Program-made: the position numbers and the translations under genes | The notes under the pieces: model-generated | Told to the model about the DNA's origin: nothing | The model's input: only the letters and a program-made list of their open reading frames with translations | Databases searched by the model: none | Assembly: GCA_006226595.1 (NCBI GenBank) | Contig: SBGP01000111.1 | Coordinates: 62,001-126,000 of the forward strand | DNA length: 64,000 nt | Reading direction: 5' to 3' | DNA from: Deltaproteobacteria bacterium | GTDB taxonomy: Bacteria > Myxococcota_A > UBA796 > GCA-2862545 | Part shown: positions 30,883 through 38,844 of the stretch, in pieces | Numbering within the stretch: the first letter of the stretch is position 1 | How the letters are laid out: each line of letters opens with the position of its first letter

Positions 30883-32414
30883 CAGTGCTCCACACGCTTG
30901 AGGTAGCGCTCGAACTCGAAGCGCCCCATGTCACGCTCGCCATCATGGCACTCGGTGCACGTGGCTTCACTCGGAGTCTTCACCGGCTTGTGCCCAGCGG
31001 GGTCCCGCACATGCGCGCCCGCGGGTCCGTGGCAGCTCTCGCACTGGACGTCGCGGAACGGGCCGACCAGGCTGGCCTCGCTCGGGCCCCCGTCCTTGTG
31101 CGCGCCGGTGACGTGACAGCTGAAGCACTCCGGGTCCATCGCCCGCTGCGCCTTCACGAGCCCCGCATAGGCCCGCGAGTGCGGCGTGCGCGACCACTGC
31201 ATGTGCTGGTCGCTGTGACAGCCACTGCACTGGTCGGAGCCCGCCCACGGCGAGTCGCCGGGGATCAGCCTCGGCACCGCAGCCAGCGCGTCGACATCCT
31301 GTCCTCCGGTGGCCGCCGCCGTCACCGCCTCCTTGGCCGCGGTCACGCGGGCCAGGGTCTCGCCATGATCCGCGAGGTGCTCGTCGAGGGGGTCGATGCG
31401 ATTGCGGAGCAGGTTGCGCTTGGGGCCCTCGCTGTTCGCCAGCGCGTCGAGCTTCTCCCGCTCCTTGGCGAGGGTCAGCTCGTAGCGCTCGACCATGCCG
31501 CGGTACCGCGTCTGGTCCGCTTCCTTGTCCGCGGCATCGAGCCGCTTCTGGATGCGTTCGCGAAGCGCTTCCGTCTTGTCGATCTCGGCCTGGATCTCGA
31601 GCACGGGGTCGACCACCCAGCCCTGGCCTGCCTCGACCTTCACGAGCTCGGTGGTGCCGATGTACTTGGTCTGGCCGCCGGCACCGGCCTTGTAGCCGCC
31701 GCGCCAGGGTTGTAGCGCCTCGTAGCGGACCGGCTCGCCACCCGTGACCACCAGGTTCGCGCCGATCGCCTCGCCCTCTCCGAGCTTCGCGAGACGGTAC
31801 GGCAGCAGCGCGATCACGAAGTCGGCCTCGAGCGCCGCGGTCGCCTGTTGCACCGCGACGACGGGATCCGTGACCTCGCAGCCGTCGACCTCGCCAGCGG
31901 TCACGCCGACGATGCCGAAGCGCAGTCCACCGCGCTCGACCACCGTGGACCCTGGCCACGGCTGGGCTCCGTCGCAGGTGAGGTTGGCGGCGAGCACGGG
32001 AAGCCCGGCGCTGTGCTCGGTGAGCCACGCGCGACCGAGCCGCCAGTCCTCCTCGCCGAACACGAGTGCATCGACGGCGTCGGCCTTGGCTGTCTCGAGG
32101 ATCAGCGCGGCCTTGATGCGCTCGGCCTCGCCGAGATCACCGTGGTTCATGCGCGCCGAAGGCACGAGGTCGTTGCCGGCGTCGACATAGACCACCGGAG
32201 CTTCGGAACGTCGCGATGCGAGGTAGCTGCTGCGCCTGGACAGACCGCCCAGAGGATGGCGCGGTCAACCACAGGGCTCGATCTCGCCCTCTCCATGACC
32301 GGTGTACACGATGGACGCGGTGACCGAACCGCTGGATGCGGGCTCGGCGGGGATCTCCGGAGCGGGAGTCTCCGAGCCACAGCCGGCGAGGGCGACGAGA
32401 AGCAGCGTGCGCAA
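30882..32414 (-). CDS. candidate selenoprotein: metallophosphatase-like tetrahaem cytochrome c lipoprotein, in-frame UGA at codon 50
   Basis: Read through one UGA (32267-32265), the frame gives 510 residues. A TTG at 32414, 5 bases after GGAGG, begins MRTLLLVALAGC, a signal peptide with lipobox at Cys12. Then come a UshA-like N-terminal segment with EPCG followed by UGA (residue 50) and PRHPLGGLSRR, a VVYVDAG strand, a metallophosphatase-like region to about 265, a charged coiled coil (about 268-333), and four CxxCH haem motifs at Cys396, 430, 458 and 486. The UGA stands where related proteins, as I recall them, carry the second Cys of EPCGC. A hairpin with a GGUCU loop follows it. Without read-through, the ORF starts at 32195, lacks any export signal and could not receive haem. 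Alternatives are a TGC-to-TGA error or a pseudogene. The substrate is unknown. Confidence 0.7.
32233..32255 (-). promoter_or_regulatory. candidate bacterial SECIS element
   Basis: Immediately downstream of the UGA, CUGGGC pairs with GUCCAG (one G-U pair) and closes a GGUCU loop. The loop spans bases 19-23 after the UGA, the same spacing and loop bases I recall for E. coli fdhF. The stem extends weakly by U-G and C-G pairs. The GGU-CUG also encodes the conserved Gly-Leu, so part of the match could be coincidental. Confidence 0.6.
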
Positions 32415-32472
32415 ACGCACCTCCAGGCCGGGCATCCTATCGTGCGCCCGCCCCGTGCGTTAGTCCGAGCAG

Positions 32473-32982
32473 GTGCGACGCTTCGCTCCCCTTCTGCTGT
32501 TCTTCGTTCTCGGCCGGCCCGCGGTGGCGGAGCCGATCGACCGCGTCGTCGCGGTGGTCGGGGATCAGCTGGTGCTCGCCTCGGACGTCCGTCTACTCGA
32601 GCTGCTCGCGGTCCACGATCCGAGCCCCCTCCCGATCTGGCAGGCCAGCGCGAAGCGGGCGGTCGACGTCGCCGCGGTGCGGGAGCTCGCTTCCGACGTG
32701 AGCGTGTACGCGCCGCGTCCCGAGCAGGTCGCCGCCCGCCTGGACGCGGTGCGCGACAGCTTCGAGACCGACGACGCCTTCCAGGAGTTCCTGGCCGCCC
32801 GCGGCATGAGCGAAGAGGACCTCTACGCCCTCCTGCGTCGACGGCTCACGGTCGAGCAGTTCGTCCGCCGCAACATCGACCTGGACCCGACATCTCCGGC
32901 CTTCGGGGAGGCCCTGGAGTCGCTGTTCGCGCAGGTGCGCGAGCGCGTGGTCATCCGGAACATCCAGGTACAGCCACGGTGA
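32473..32982 (+). CDS. exported SurA-N-like protein without a PPIase domain
   Basis: This 169-residue protein has a signal peptide (MRRFAPLLLFFVLGRPAVA, cleavage before EPIDRV). The next stretch, DRVVAVVGDQLVLASDVRLLELL, is the start typical of SurA/PpiD N-terminal chaperone domains. The helical region to residue 169 ends without any rotamase domain. The GTG start at 32473 has only a weak AGG near it. It is divergent from the candidate selenoprotein and overlaps rimI by 4 bases (GTGA). It may be a periplasmic chaperone; the client is unknown. Confidence 0.75.
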   Translation: MRRFAPLLLFFVLGRPAVAEPIDRVVAVVGDQLVLASDVRLLELLAVHDPSPLPIWQASAKRAVDVAAVRELASDVSVYAPRPEQVAARLDAVRDSFETDDAFQEFLAARGMSEEDLYALLRRRLTVEQFVRRNIDLDPTSPAFGEALESLFAQVRERVVIRNIQVQPR

Positions 32983-33404
32983 TCCGGCTCGCCACCGTCG
33001 ACGACGCGGCCCACATCGCGGCCCTCGAGGCGGCGGGCGCGCACAGTCCGTGGAGCGAGTCCTCCGTACGCGGCCAGCTCGCGACCCCGAGCTGCGTCGG
33101 CCTCGTGTGTGAACACGGCCACGTGCTGTCGACCGTTGTCCTCGACGAGGCCGAGGTACTCACCGTGGTCGTGCACCCAGAGGCCCGACGTCGCGGTCTC
33201 GGCCGGTCCTTGCTCGAGGCGCTGACTGCGCAGTGGCGCCGCCACGGCGTGACGCGCGCCTTCCTCGAAGTCCGCGACAGCAACGCCCCGGCCATCGCCC
33301 TCTACGAAGCGATGGGCTGGACGCAATGCGGCCGGCGTCCGGGCTACTACGCCACCGACGACGGCCGTGAAGATGCGCGGTTGCTCGAGCTCGACCTGGG
33401 CTAG
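32979..33404 (+). CDS. rimI: GNAT acetyltransferase, RimI-like
   Basis: This 141-residue GNAT protein has the acetyl-CoA loop VVVHPEARRRGLGRSLLEAL and the RimI-type LEVRDSNAPAIALYEAMGW followed by RRPGYY. RimI acetylates the N-terminal Ala of ribosomal protein S18. The GTG start overlaps the previous stop by 4 bases. The stop is a TAG sharing CTAG with the convergent gene's stop. The ribosomal target is inferred from motif match only. Confidence 0.82.
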   Translation: MIRLATVDDAAHIAALEAAGAHSPWSESSVRGQLATPSCVGLVCEHGHVLSTVVLDEAEVLTVVVHPEARRRGLGRSLLEALTAQWRRHGVTRAFLEVRDSNAPAIALYEAMGWTQCGRRPGYYATDDGREDARLLELDLG

Positions 33405-35164
33405 GACGGGCGGAAGCTCACCGACTTCGAGATGGGCTGGTCCTCGCGAATGCGCTGGAACTGCCAGTTCTTGACCTTCTCGACGATGCAGGACTCGAGC
33501 TGCGCATCGCGGGTGTCCGTGCCGGTCGCCGTGACGTCACGGGTGTAGCCGTCCGCCTGGACCGTGAACCCGATGCGCCAGCGGCCCTTGAGGTCCGGCT
33601 CGGTCTTGAGGCGGCGCTCGTAGCAGACGCGCAGACGCGGGATCTCCGTCTCCATGACGCGGCGGATCATCTCGATGATGGCCTGATCGTCCTCGAGGCG
33701 GATGCCGAGCTGCTCGCGACGCGAGATGGACACGTCCGGCGTCAGGCCGAGAACCGTGTACTGCGACGCCTTGGTCGTGGTCACGTCGGTGGACGCATCG
33801 ACCTTGACCGACGCCTCGCGAGGTCCGCGGGTGCTGCCGCTGCCGACCTGGGGACGGGAGTCGACCACTCGGCTTCCCGAGGTGGTGCCGCTACCTTCGG
33901 TCGCCGTGCCGAGGTTGCCGACCTGGAAGTTCTCGCTGATCTCGGAGCGAGTGCGAATGCGGCTCGAAGGCAGCAGGTCCTCGTCGAGCGCGGCGAGCTC
34001 CTCGTCGCTGGGCAGGCGACCGTCGGGCGTCGCGGCGATGCCCTCGAGCTCTTCCTCGCTGGCCTCGACCTTCGGGGCCACCGCGATGGCCGTGCCGGTG
34101 AGCGGGTCGATCTTCGCGACGGTGCCCTCTTCGGGGTTGATGATCGTCGCCTGGCCCGTCCGCGGGTTGACGAGGGTCGCGGAGCCGGTCTCGGCATCGA
34201 CCTCGGCCGCCACACCGCTCGTCGGATCGACCACGCGCGTGGTGCCGCTCTCTTCGTTGACGAAGGTCGCGGTGCCGGTGCGGGTGTCGACCTCGGCGGT
34301 CTCGCCGGTCTCGGGGTCGTAGAGCATCGTCGTACCGTCTTCGGTATCGACGACGGTCGCCACGCCGGTGCGGGTGTCGACGTCGGACACGACGCCCGTC
34401 TTGGTGTTGACCACGCTGGTCACGCCCGTGACTTCGTCCTCGATGACCATGAGGCCGGTCTTCGGGTCGACCTCACGGCGCTCGCCGGTCACCGGGTCGA
34501 TGACCGCAGACACCTGCGTGGAGCCCTTCTCGACCACCGAGGTGATGCCGGTACGCGCATCGACGATGCGGGCCTCGCCGGTCTCGGGATCGGTGAGCAC
34601 GGCCATGCCGGTCTCGGTGTCGACCATGGCCTTCTCGCCGGTCGCGATGTCGAAGACCTCGGTCTCGCCGGTCGCCGCGTTGATCACGCGCTTCACGCCG
34701 GCCTGCTCGTCGACGATGACGACGTTGCCATCCGCGTCGGGCTGAATCACCTCACCCGTGCGCGGGTTGCGGTAGCCGGTGGTGCCGGTCGCCTCGTCGA
34801 TGACGACCGGGTCGACGACCAGGCGGCCCTCGCCGGTCTTCGGCGCGTCGGGGTCGGCGACGACCTCGTCGTTGATGTCGGCGATCTCGACCGCGAGCTC
34901 GGTCTGCGTGTTCATGGCCTGGTAGCCGAGGAAACACGCGACACCGCTGAGCGCGAAGCCCACCGCGACCAGACCGAGCATGGGGACCAGCATGCGACGC
35001 TGGGCGCGCTGCTCGTCTTCCTTCGCCTGAGCGGCCTTGACCGCCTCGCCGGGATCGGTGGCCGCCTCTTCGCCCGGAATCTCCCCAAAGCAGCTCGGGC
35101 AGGTCCCGCCGAAGCGGATGAGATCCGCGTTGACCGCGGTGTTGCAGAACGGACAGGGTTCCAA
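33401..35164 (-). CDS. zinc-ribbon membrane protein with 24 decapeptide repeats and AgmX/PglI C-terminal domain
   Basis: The 587-residue protein has four recognisable parts. Residues 1-30 form a zinc ribbon (CPFC and CPSC). A basic stretch and a transmembrane segment follow at about 58-80. Residues 121 to about 361 are a near-perfect 10-residue repeat of the form V-D-x-x-T-G-x-x-x-V, about 24 units with a single 11-residue unit. The last 95 residues match the AgmX/PglI C-terminal domain (IPRLRVCYERRL, KGRWRIGFTV, CIVEKVKNWQF), a TonB-like domain found in myxobacterial motility and envelope proteins. The start is TTG at 35164 with GGGAG 5 bases upstream. The function is unknown; a periplasm-spanning role is plausible. 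Confidence 0.88.
   Translation of the reverse strand: MEPCPFCNTAVNADLIRFGGTCPSCFGEIPGEEAATDPGEAVKAAQAKEDEQRAQRRMLVPMLGLVAVGFALSGVACFLGYQAMNTQTELAVEIADINDEVVADPDAPKTGEGRLVVDPVVIDEATGTTGYRNPRTGEVIQPDADGNVVIVDEQAGVKRVINAATGETEVFDIATGEKAMVDTETGMAVLTDPETGEARIVDARTGITSVVEKGSTQVSAVIDPVTGERREVDPKTGLMVIEDEVTGVTSVVNTKTGVVSDVDTRTGVATVVDTEDGTTMLYDPETGETAEVDTRTGTATFVNEESGTTRVVDPTSGVAAEVDAETGSATLVNPRTGQATIINPEEGTVAKIDPLTGTAIAVAPKVEASEEELEGIAATPDGRLPSDEELAALDEDLLPSSRIRTRSEISENFQVGNLGTATEGSGTTSGSRVVDSRPQVGSGSTRGPREASVKVDASTDVTTTKASQYTVLGLTPDVSISRREQLGIRLEDDQAIIEMIRRVMETEIPRLRVCYERRLKTEPDLKGRWRIGFTVQADGYTRDVTATGTDTRDAQLESCIVEKVKNWQFQRIREDQPISKSVSFRPS
34084..34804 (-). repeat. 30-base periodic coding repeat (decapeptide array)
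   Basis: This is the DNA of the repeat region in the AgmX/PglI-domain protein. The 30-base period keeps V-D at positions 1-2 and T-G at 5-6. Units are diverged at the DNA level, so this is an old array, not a fresh tandem expansion. Confidence 0.85.
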
Positions 35165-35273
35165 GGAGTCTCCCGATGGCCTGGCGACCCGTGCCTATAA
35201 CGGCAGCGAAGCCGCAGAGCTACGGCTCACAGCCCCATGACACCACCGTCTGACCACGGCATTCCACTCGGGT

Positions 35274-36017
35274 TCACGGTGGAACGATGCCGTACAGGGT
35301 GTCCAGCGTGGTCACGGTGACGTTGCACCATGCGTGAAAGATGGCACCAGCCACGATCGCGCCGGTGCGCGAGCGCATCCAACCGAACACCAGGCTCGGA
35401 AAGAAGATGAAGGGATGCCACCATTGCAGCACGACGATCGAGTGGCCGATCGCGAAGATGAAGGAACTCGCAACGAGCCCCCACCCGACCTCGGTGCCAA
35501 AGACCTTCCACCGCGGTGGCCAGATCTCGTCGAGGCGGCTCTGCATGTAGCCCCGGTAGAACATCTCTTCGGGGATGGCCGTGAAGAACAGGTGGTACGC
35601 AATCAGCAGCGCCATGTTCTCTGGCCAGGTGCCCTGGTACTCGAAGCGCAGGATGCGCCGCTCGGAGAACCCCACGAGCTCCATGGCCGCCGGCAGGCCC
35701 TCGGTCTGCCACAGGTGGTAGCCGAGCACGAAAGGCACGGCGACGAGGCCGATGACCCAGGCGTTCAGCCGCAGCGCCTCGAGGTACGGGCGCGCATCGT
35801 TGAACGCGGGAAGCGCCAACGGATAGCGATCCGGATCCTCGCCGCGGCGCTGCATCCACCACACCGGCGCGTACATGAAGAGGATGGGCGCTGCCGCCTT
35901 GAGCAGCTCGGGCGCCCCAGCCTCGGCGGCGCTGTGGACCAGACGCACGATGAGCAACGTGCCGAGCCAGAGGAGCAGGACCTCGCGCAGCACCGCTCCC
36001 CGGGAGCGATCACTCAC
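35274..36017 (-). CDS. CPBP-family glutamic intramembrane protease, possible myxosortase
   Basis: The 247-residue polytopic protein has the CPBP/Rce1 catalytic motifs: PEEMFYRGYMQ (EExxxR), SSFIFAIGHS (FxxxH) and FHAWCN. Related glutamic proteases of the MrtX/MrtC type have been proposed to process MYXO-CTERM tails, and this window contains a MYXO-CTERM-like protein (11726-14044). That link is inference; the gene could equally be a generic CPBP protease. The GTG start lies 8 bases inside the 3' end of the upstream carbamoyltransferase-like gene. Confidence 0.85.
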   Translation of the reverse strand: MSDRSRGAVLREVLLLWLGTLLIVRLVHSAAEAGAPELLKAAAPILFMYAPVWWMQRRGEDPDRYPLALPAFNDARPYLEALRLNAWVIGLVAVPFVLGYHLWQTEGLPAAMELVGFSERRILRFEYQGTWPENMALLIAYHLFFTAIPEEMFYRGYMQSRLDEIWPPRWKVFGTEVGWGLVASSFIFAIGHSIVVLQWWHPFIFFPSLVFGWMRSRTGAIVAGAIFHAWCNVTVTTLDTLYGIVPP

Positions 36018-37590
36018 CGACGATCAGGGGGAAGAGGTCGGCCGCCGTGGCCGTCGCGCGTGCCTGGGCCGCGGTGTGGGCGCACGGTTCCTGAGCCTGC
36101 CCCAAGGGGAAGGCCGCCAGCGCCGGAACCCCGCTCGCCTCGAGCAACGCGAGCAGCGGTCCGCTCGCGATCCTCATCCGGGCGCGACCATCCGCTCCGG
36201 TCACCCCCGAGAGCGCCGAGGTGAGCTCGGGCGGTACCACCGGCGCGGCCGTGCCATAGCGAAGGCACAGATCCAGCTTGTTCGCGTGGCGCACCGTCGC
36301 GAGATCGGCCTCGCGCACGAGCGCCAGCGGCACCTCGTACTCGGAACGGCCGAGCGCCGAGCGAAGCCGCTCCACCGCCGAGGCGTCGTCGGCGCGCACG
36401 AGCGCGGCCCGCGTGCCACCCGCCTCCGGACCGGTGTCGGCGATTCCCGCCGCGAAGGCCACGGCCTCGCCCTTGGCAAGCACCTGCGCCGCCGCGGCGA
36501 TCTCGGCGTCCGCGAGGGCCCCGAGGTCGCTGCCCATGGGGCGCACCGGCCGTGGAGGACGTCCCGCGAGCATCGTCGCCGCGCCGATGGCGAGCGAACC
36601 CCAGCCCGGCTCGGGGCCCGTGAGCACCCGTTCGACCTCGTCGAGCTCCGCGACGGCCGCGACCATTCGCGGGTTGTCGAACACCGAGCCGCCGAGGGCC
36701 ACGGTGCCGATCCCCCAGTGTCCGATGTGCGTCCGCACGAGCTTCTGCACGGTCCGACGCAGGTTCGCCTGCACGCTGGCCGCGGCATCGGCCCGCGACG
36801 AGCGGGCCAGGGCTCGGTAGGTGCGATCCCGCCGGGAAGAAGGCACGAGGAAGGTCTGACGGCTCAAACGCAGGCCGTTCACGTCGACGTGCTCGTCCAT
36901 GATCTCGACGAGGTGCTCACTGGCTTCCCCCTGGGCGGCCATTCCCCACAGGAGCGGGTCCTCGACGTCCGGGGTGAGCCCGAGGGCCGCGGTGCAGCGC
37001 GCGAGGTGTACGTGCAGGCTGGCAAAGCCCTTCTGGGTCCAGAAGCGGTCCAGCTGTGCGCTGTTGCCGACGTGAGCCGAAACGGCGACGCCATCGCCCC
37101 GCGGGTGCATGGTGAGCACGAGCACGTCGGTGGTGTCGTCCTGCTGGCGGTAGGCGGCCTCGGCAAGCGCGCGGTGCACGTCGACGAGGATCACCCGCTG
37201 CGGGTCGATCTCGCGCTCCCGCAGCCGCTCGGAGAGGAAGTCGCCCGCGGCGTCTGCCTCGATCGCGCCGAGCCCGGAGTGCCGCAGGATCGCGGCGTAG
37301 AGCACGCTCCAGTCGTTCACGGGTGAGAACGGGTCGCGGGTGAGTGCACGAAGTGCGGGGTAACGCCGCGCGATCAGCGGTGGCGAGAACCGGCCGGCGA
37401 CGCCGACGAGGTCGATGTCCGACGGGTGCACGCCCGCGTTGTCGAGCACCTCGTCCACCGCCTGCCAAGGGAAGGCGCGTGAGGCCGTGTGGCGGTCGAG
37501 CCGCTCCTGGTGGGCCACGGCGACGAGGTGGCCGTCGACCGTGAGCGCCGCACCCGCGTGGGGTCCGTCCGAGACTCCGAGGATGATCAC
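36010..37590 (-). CDS. carbamoyltransferase-like (NodU/TobZ family) protein with degraded metal motif
   Basis: This 526-residue protein begins IILGVSDGPHAGAALTVDG and has the TVALGGSVFDNPRM segment, both characteristic of the Kae1-like fold of carbamoyltransferases that use carbamoyl phosphate and ATP. The iron-binding HHxxHAxS motif reads DVHRALAEAAY (137-147): only the second His remains. The enzyme is probably inactive or altered. The GTG start has AGGAG 6 bases upstream. The 3' end overlaps a CPBP protease gene. The role is unknown. Confidence 0.75.
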   Translation of the reverse strand: MIILGVSDGPHAGAALTVDGHLVAVAHQERLDRHTASRAFPWQAVDEVLDNAGVHPSDIDLVGVAGRFSPPLIARRYPALRALTRDPFSPVNDWSVLYAAILRHSGLGAIEADAAGDFLSERLREREIDPQRVILVDVHRALAEAAYRQQDDTTDVLVLTMHPRGDGVAVSAHVGNSAQLDRFWTQKGFASLHVHLARCTAALGLTPDVEDPLLWGMAAQGEASEHLVEIMDEHVDVNGLRLSRQTFLVPSSRRDRTYRALARSSRADAAASVQANLRRTVQKLVRTHIGHWGIGTVALGGSVFDNPRMVAAVAELDEVERVLTGPEPGWGSLAIGAATMLAGRPPRPVRPMGSDLGALADAEIAAAAQVLAKGEAVAFAAGIADTGPEAGGTRAALVRADDASAVERLRSALGRSEYEVPLALVREADLATVRHANKLDLCLRYGTAAPVVPPELTSALSGVTGADGRARMRIASGPLLALLEASGVPALAAFPLGQAQEPCAHTAAQARATATAADLFPLIVGE

Positions 37591-37608
37591 GCGCTCTCCT
37601 GGGCTTGC

Positions 37609-38640
37609 TTAGCGACCGCCGAGATTGGCCTCGACACCCGCCGACGCCATCATCAGGCGGCGAACATCGCCCTCCGAGCGGCTTCGTGCAACCCAGTCCA
37701 GCTGCGCGAGTTGTCCATTTGCGTAAGCGAGCTGCTCCGAGAGCGAGCGGATCAGCGCCACGCGCAGGGCGCTGCCTGCCGGCGTATCCGCTACCGCGAT
37801 GGGCTCGAAGGCGTCGCGGGACAGCGTGACCACCGCGACCTTGTCCACGGCGACGCACGAGGCCATGCGCGGCTCGTCCGACACCAGGGCCATCTGGCCG
37901 AACGCCGCGCCGGGCTGCAGCTGCGCGAGCTGCTCGACTCCGCCGTCCGGGGTGCCGATCAGTACCTCGACCTTGCCGCTGGCGAGCACGAAGAAGGTCT
38001 CGCCCATCTCGCCCTGCGTGCACAGGAACGCGCCGGGTCCGAACGAGAACTGCTCCATCACCTGACCGAGCGAGCGCAGGGCGTCGATCGGCGCATCCCC
38101 GAACATGCGGGTCTGGCGGAGCACGAAGGGCACGTCGAGGTGGTCGGTGCGCCGCTGTCCTCCACCGCCGAACATCCGCGCGACACGGGTGAACAGTCCC
38201 GCGGTCGCGTGCGACTTCACCGGCGTGCCCTCCGAAGCATTCGCGATGCGCTCACCCACGGTGCGGAGCCGATCGGTGACCAGCTCCAGCGCCTTCTTCT
38301 CGAGGCGGTGTGCGACCGGACTGTTCGAGTCGCGCAGCTCCGCGTAGCCGGCGCGGTTGAGGAGCAGGATGCGGCATGGGGTCGACGTGACGACGCTCGC
38401 AGTGCGCACCGGGTACCCGAACAGCGCCGCCTCTCCGACGAGCTGGCCCGCGGCGGCCGTGCCGAGGTGGGTGTCGCCGGTGAAGATGTCGAGGCCACCG
38501 GACTCGACGATGAGCATGTCCTCGTCGGCCTCCCCCTCCTCGATCAGCTGGACGCCCGCCTCCAACTCGACGCGCGTGAAGCGCTGGAGCGCCCACTCGA
38601 GGTGGAGTTCGGGGATGCCGTCGAACAGCGGCAAGGTCAT
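37609..38640 (-). CDS. double cyclic nucleotide-binding domain protein
   Basis: The 343-residue soluble protein has two CNB (CRP-like) sensor folds, about 1-130 and 165-290. The second shows FLCTQGEMGETFFVLASGKVEV and the PGAAFGQMALVSDEPRMASCVA phosphate-binding cassette region; the first has GEADEDMLIVESGGLDIF and AGQLVGEAALFG. No DNA-binding winged helix follows, so it is not a CRP-type regulator; it may act as a regulatory subunit or scaffold. GGGAGG precedes the ATG by 5 bases. It is divergent from the NlpC/P60 lipoprotein gene. Confidence 0.85.
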   Translation of the reverse strand: MTLPLFDGIPELHLEWALQRFTRVELEAGVQLIEEGEADEDMLIVESGGLDIFTGDTHLGTAAAGQLVGEAALFGYPVRTASVVTSTPCRILLLNRAGYAELRDSNSPVAHRLEKKALELVTDRLRTVGERIANASEGTPVKSHATAGLFTRVARMFGGGGQRRTDHLDVPFVLRQTRMFGDAPIDALRSLGQVMEQFSFGPGAFLCTQGEMGETFFVLASGKVEVLIGTPDGGVEQLAQLQPGAAFGQMALVSDEPRMASCVAVDKVAVVTLSRDAFEPIAVADTPAGSALRVALIRSLSEQLAYANGQLAQLDWVARSRSEGDVRRLMMASAGVEANLGGR

Positions 38641-38769
38641 CGGTGCCTCCCGTTGGGACCGCAAGTGTACGGCACGCGGCGGGCAATGCCGGCACTTGCT
38701 CGCGTGTCCTGTTCGTGAGGAGGTCGACTGCGACGGCGTTTCGATGTGCCCACCCCGCGATCCGCAGCG

Positions 38770-38798
38770 TTGACGCGGCATGATCGACAGCGCATACT
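38770..38798 (+). promoter_or_regulatory. sigma-70-type promoter for the NlpC/P60 lipoprotein
   Basis: TTGACG (38770-38775) and CATACT (38793-38798) are separated by 17 bases. Transcription would start near 38805, 40 bases before the ATG. Confidence 0.6.
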
Positions 38799-38844
38799 GA
38801 CGGTCCCCTCCGCCGTCCCCGGCACCCTCCCCCTCGCCCGCCCC

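Noticed and set aside
32265-32267. Treating the TGA as a true stop and the downstream ORF as an independent gene starting at GTG 32195
   Set aside because: That gene would lack a signal peptide despite four haem motifs, would have no ribosome site, and would leave an orphan lipoprotein signal ending in EPCG exactly in frame.
37609-38640. CRP/FNR transcription factor
   Set aside because: There are two CNB domains but no helix-turn-helix.
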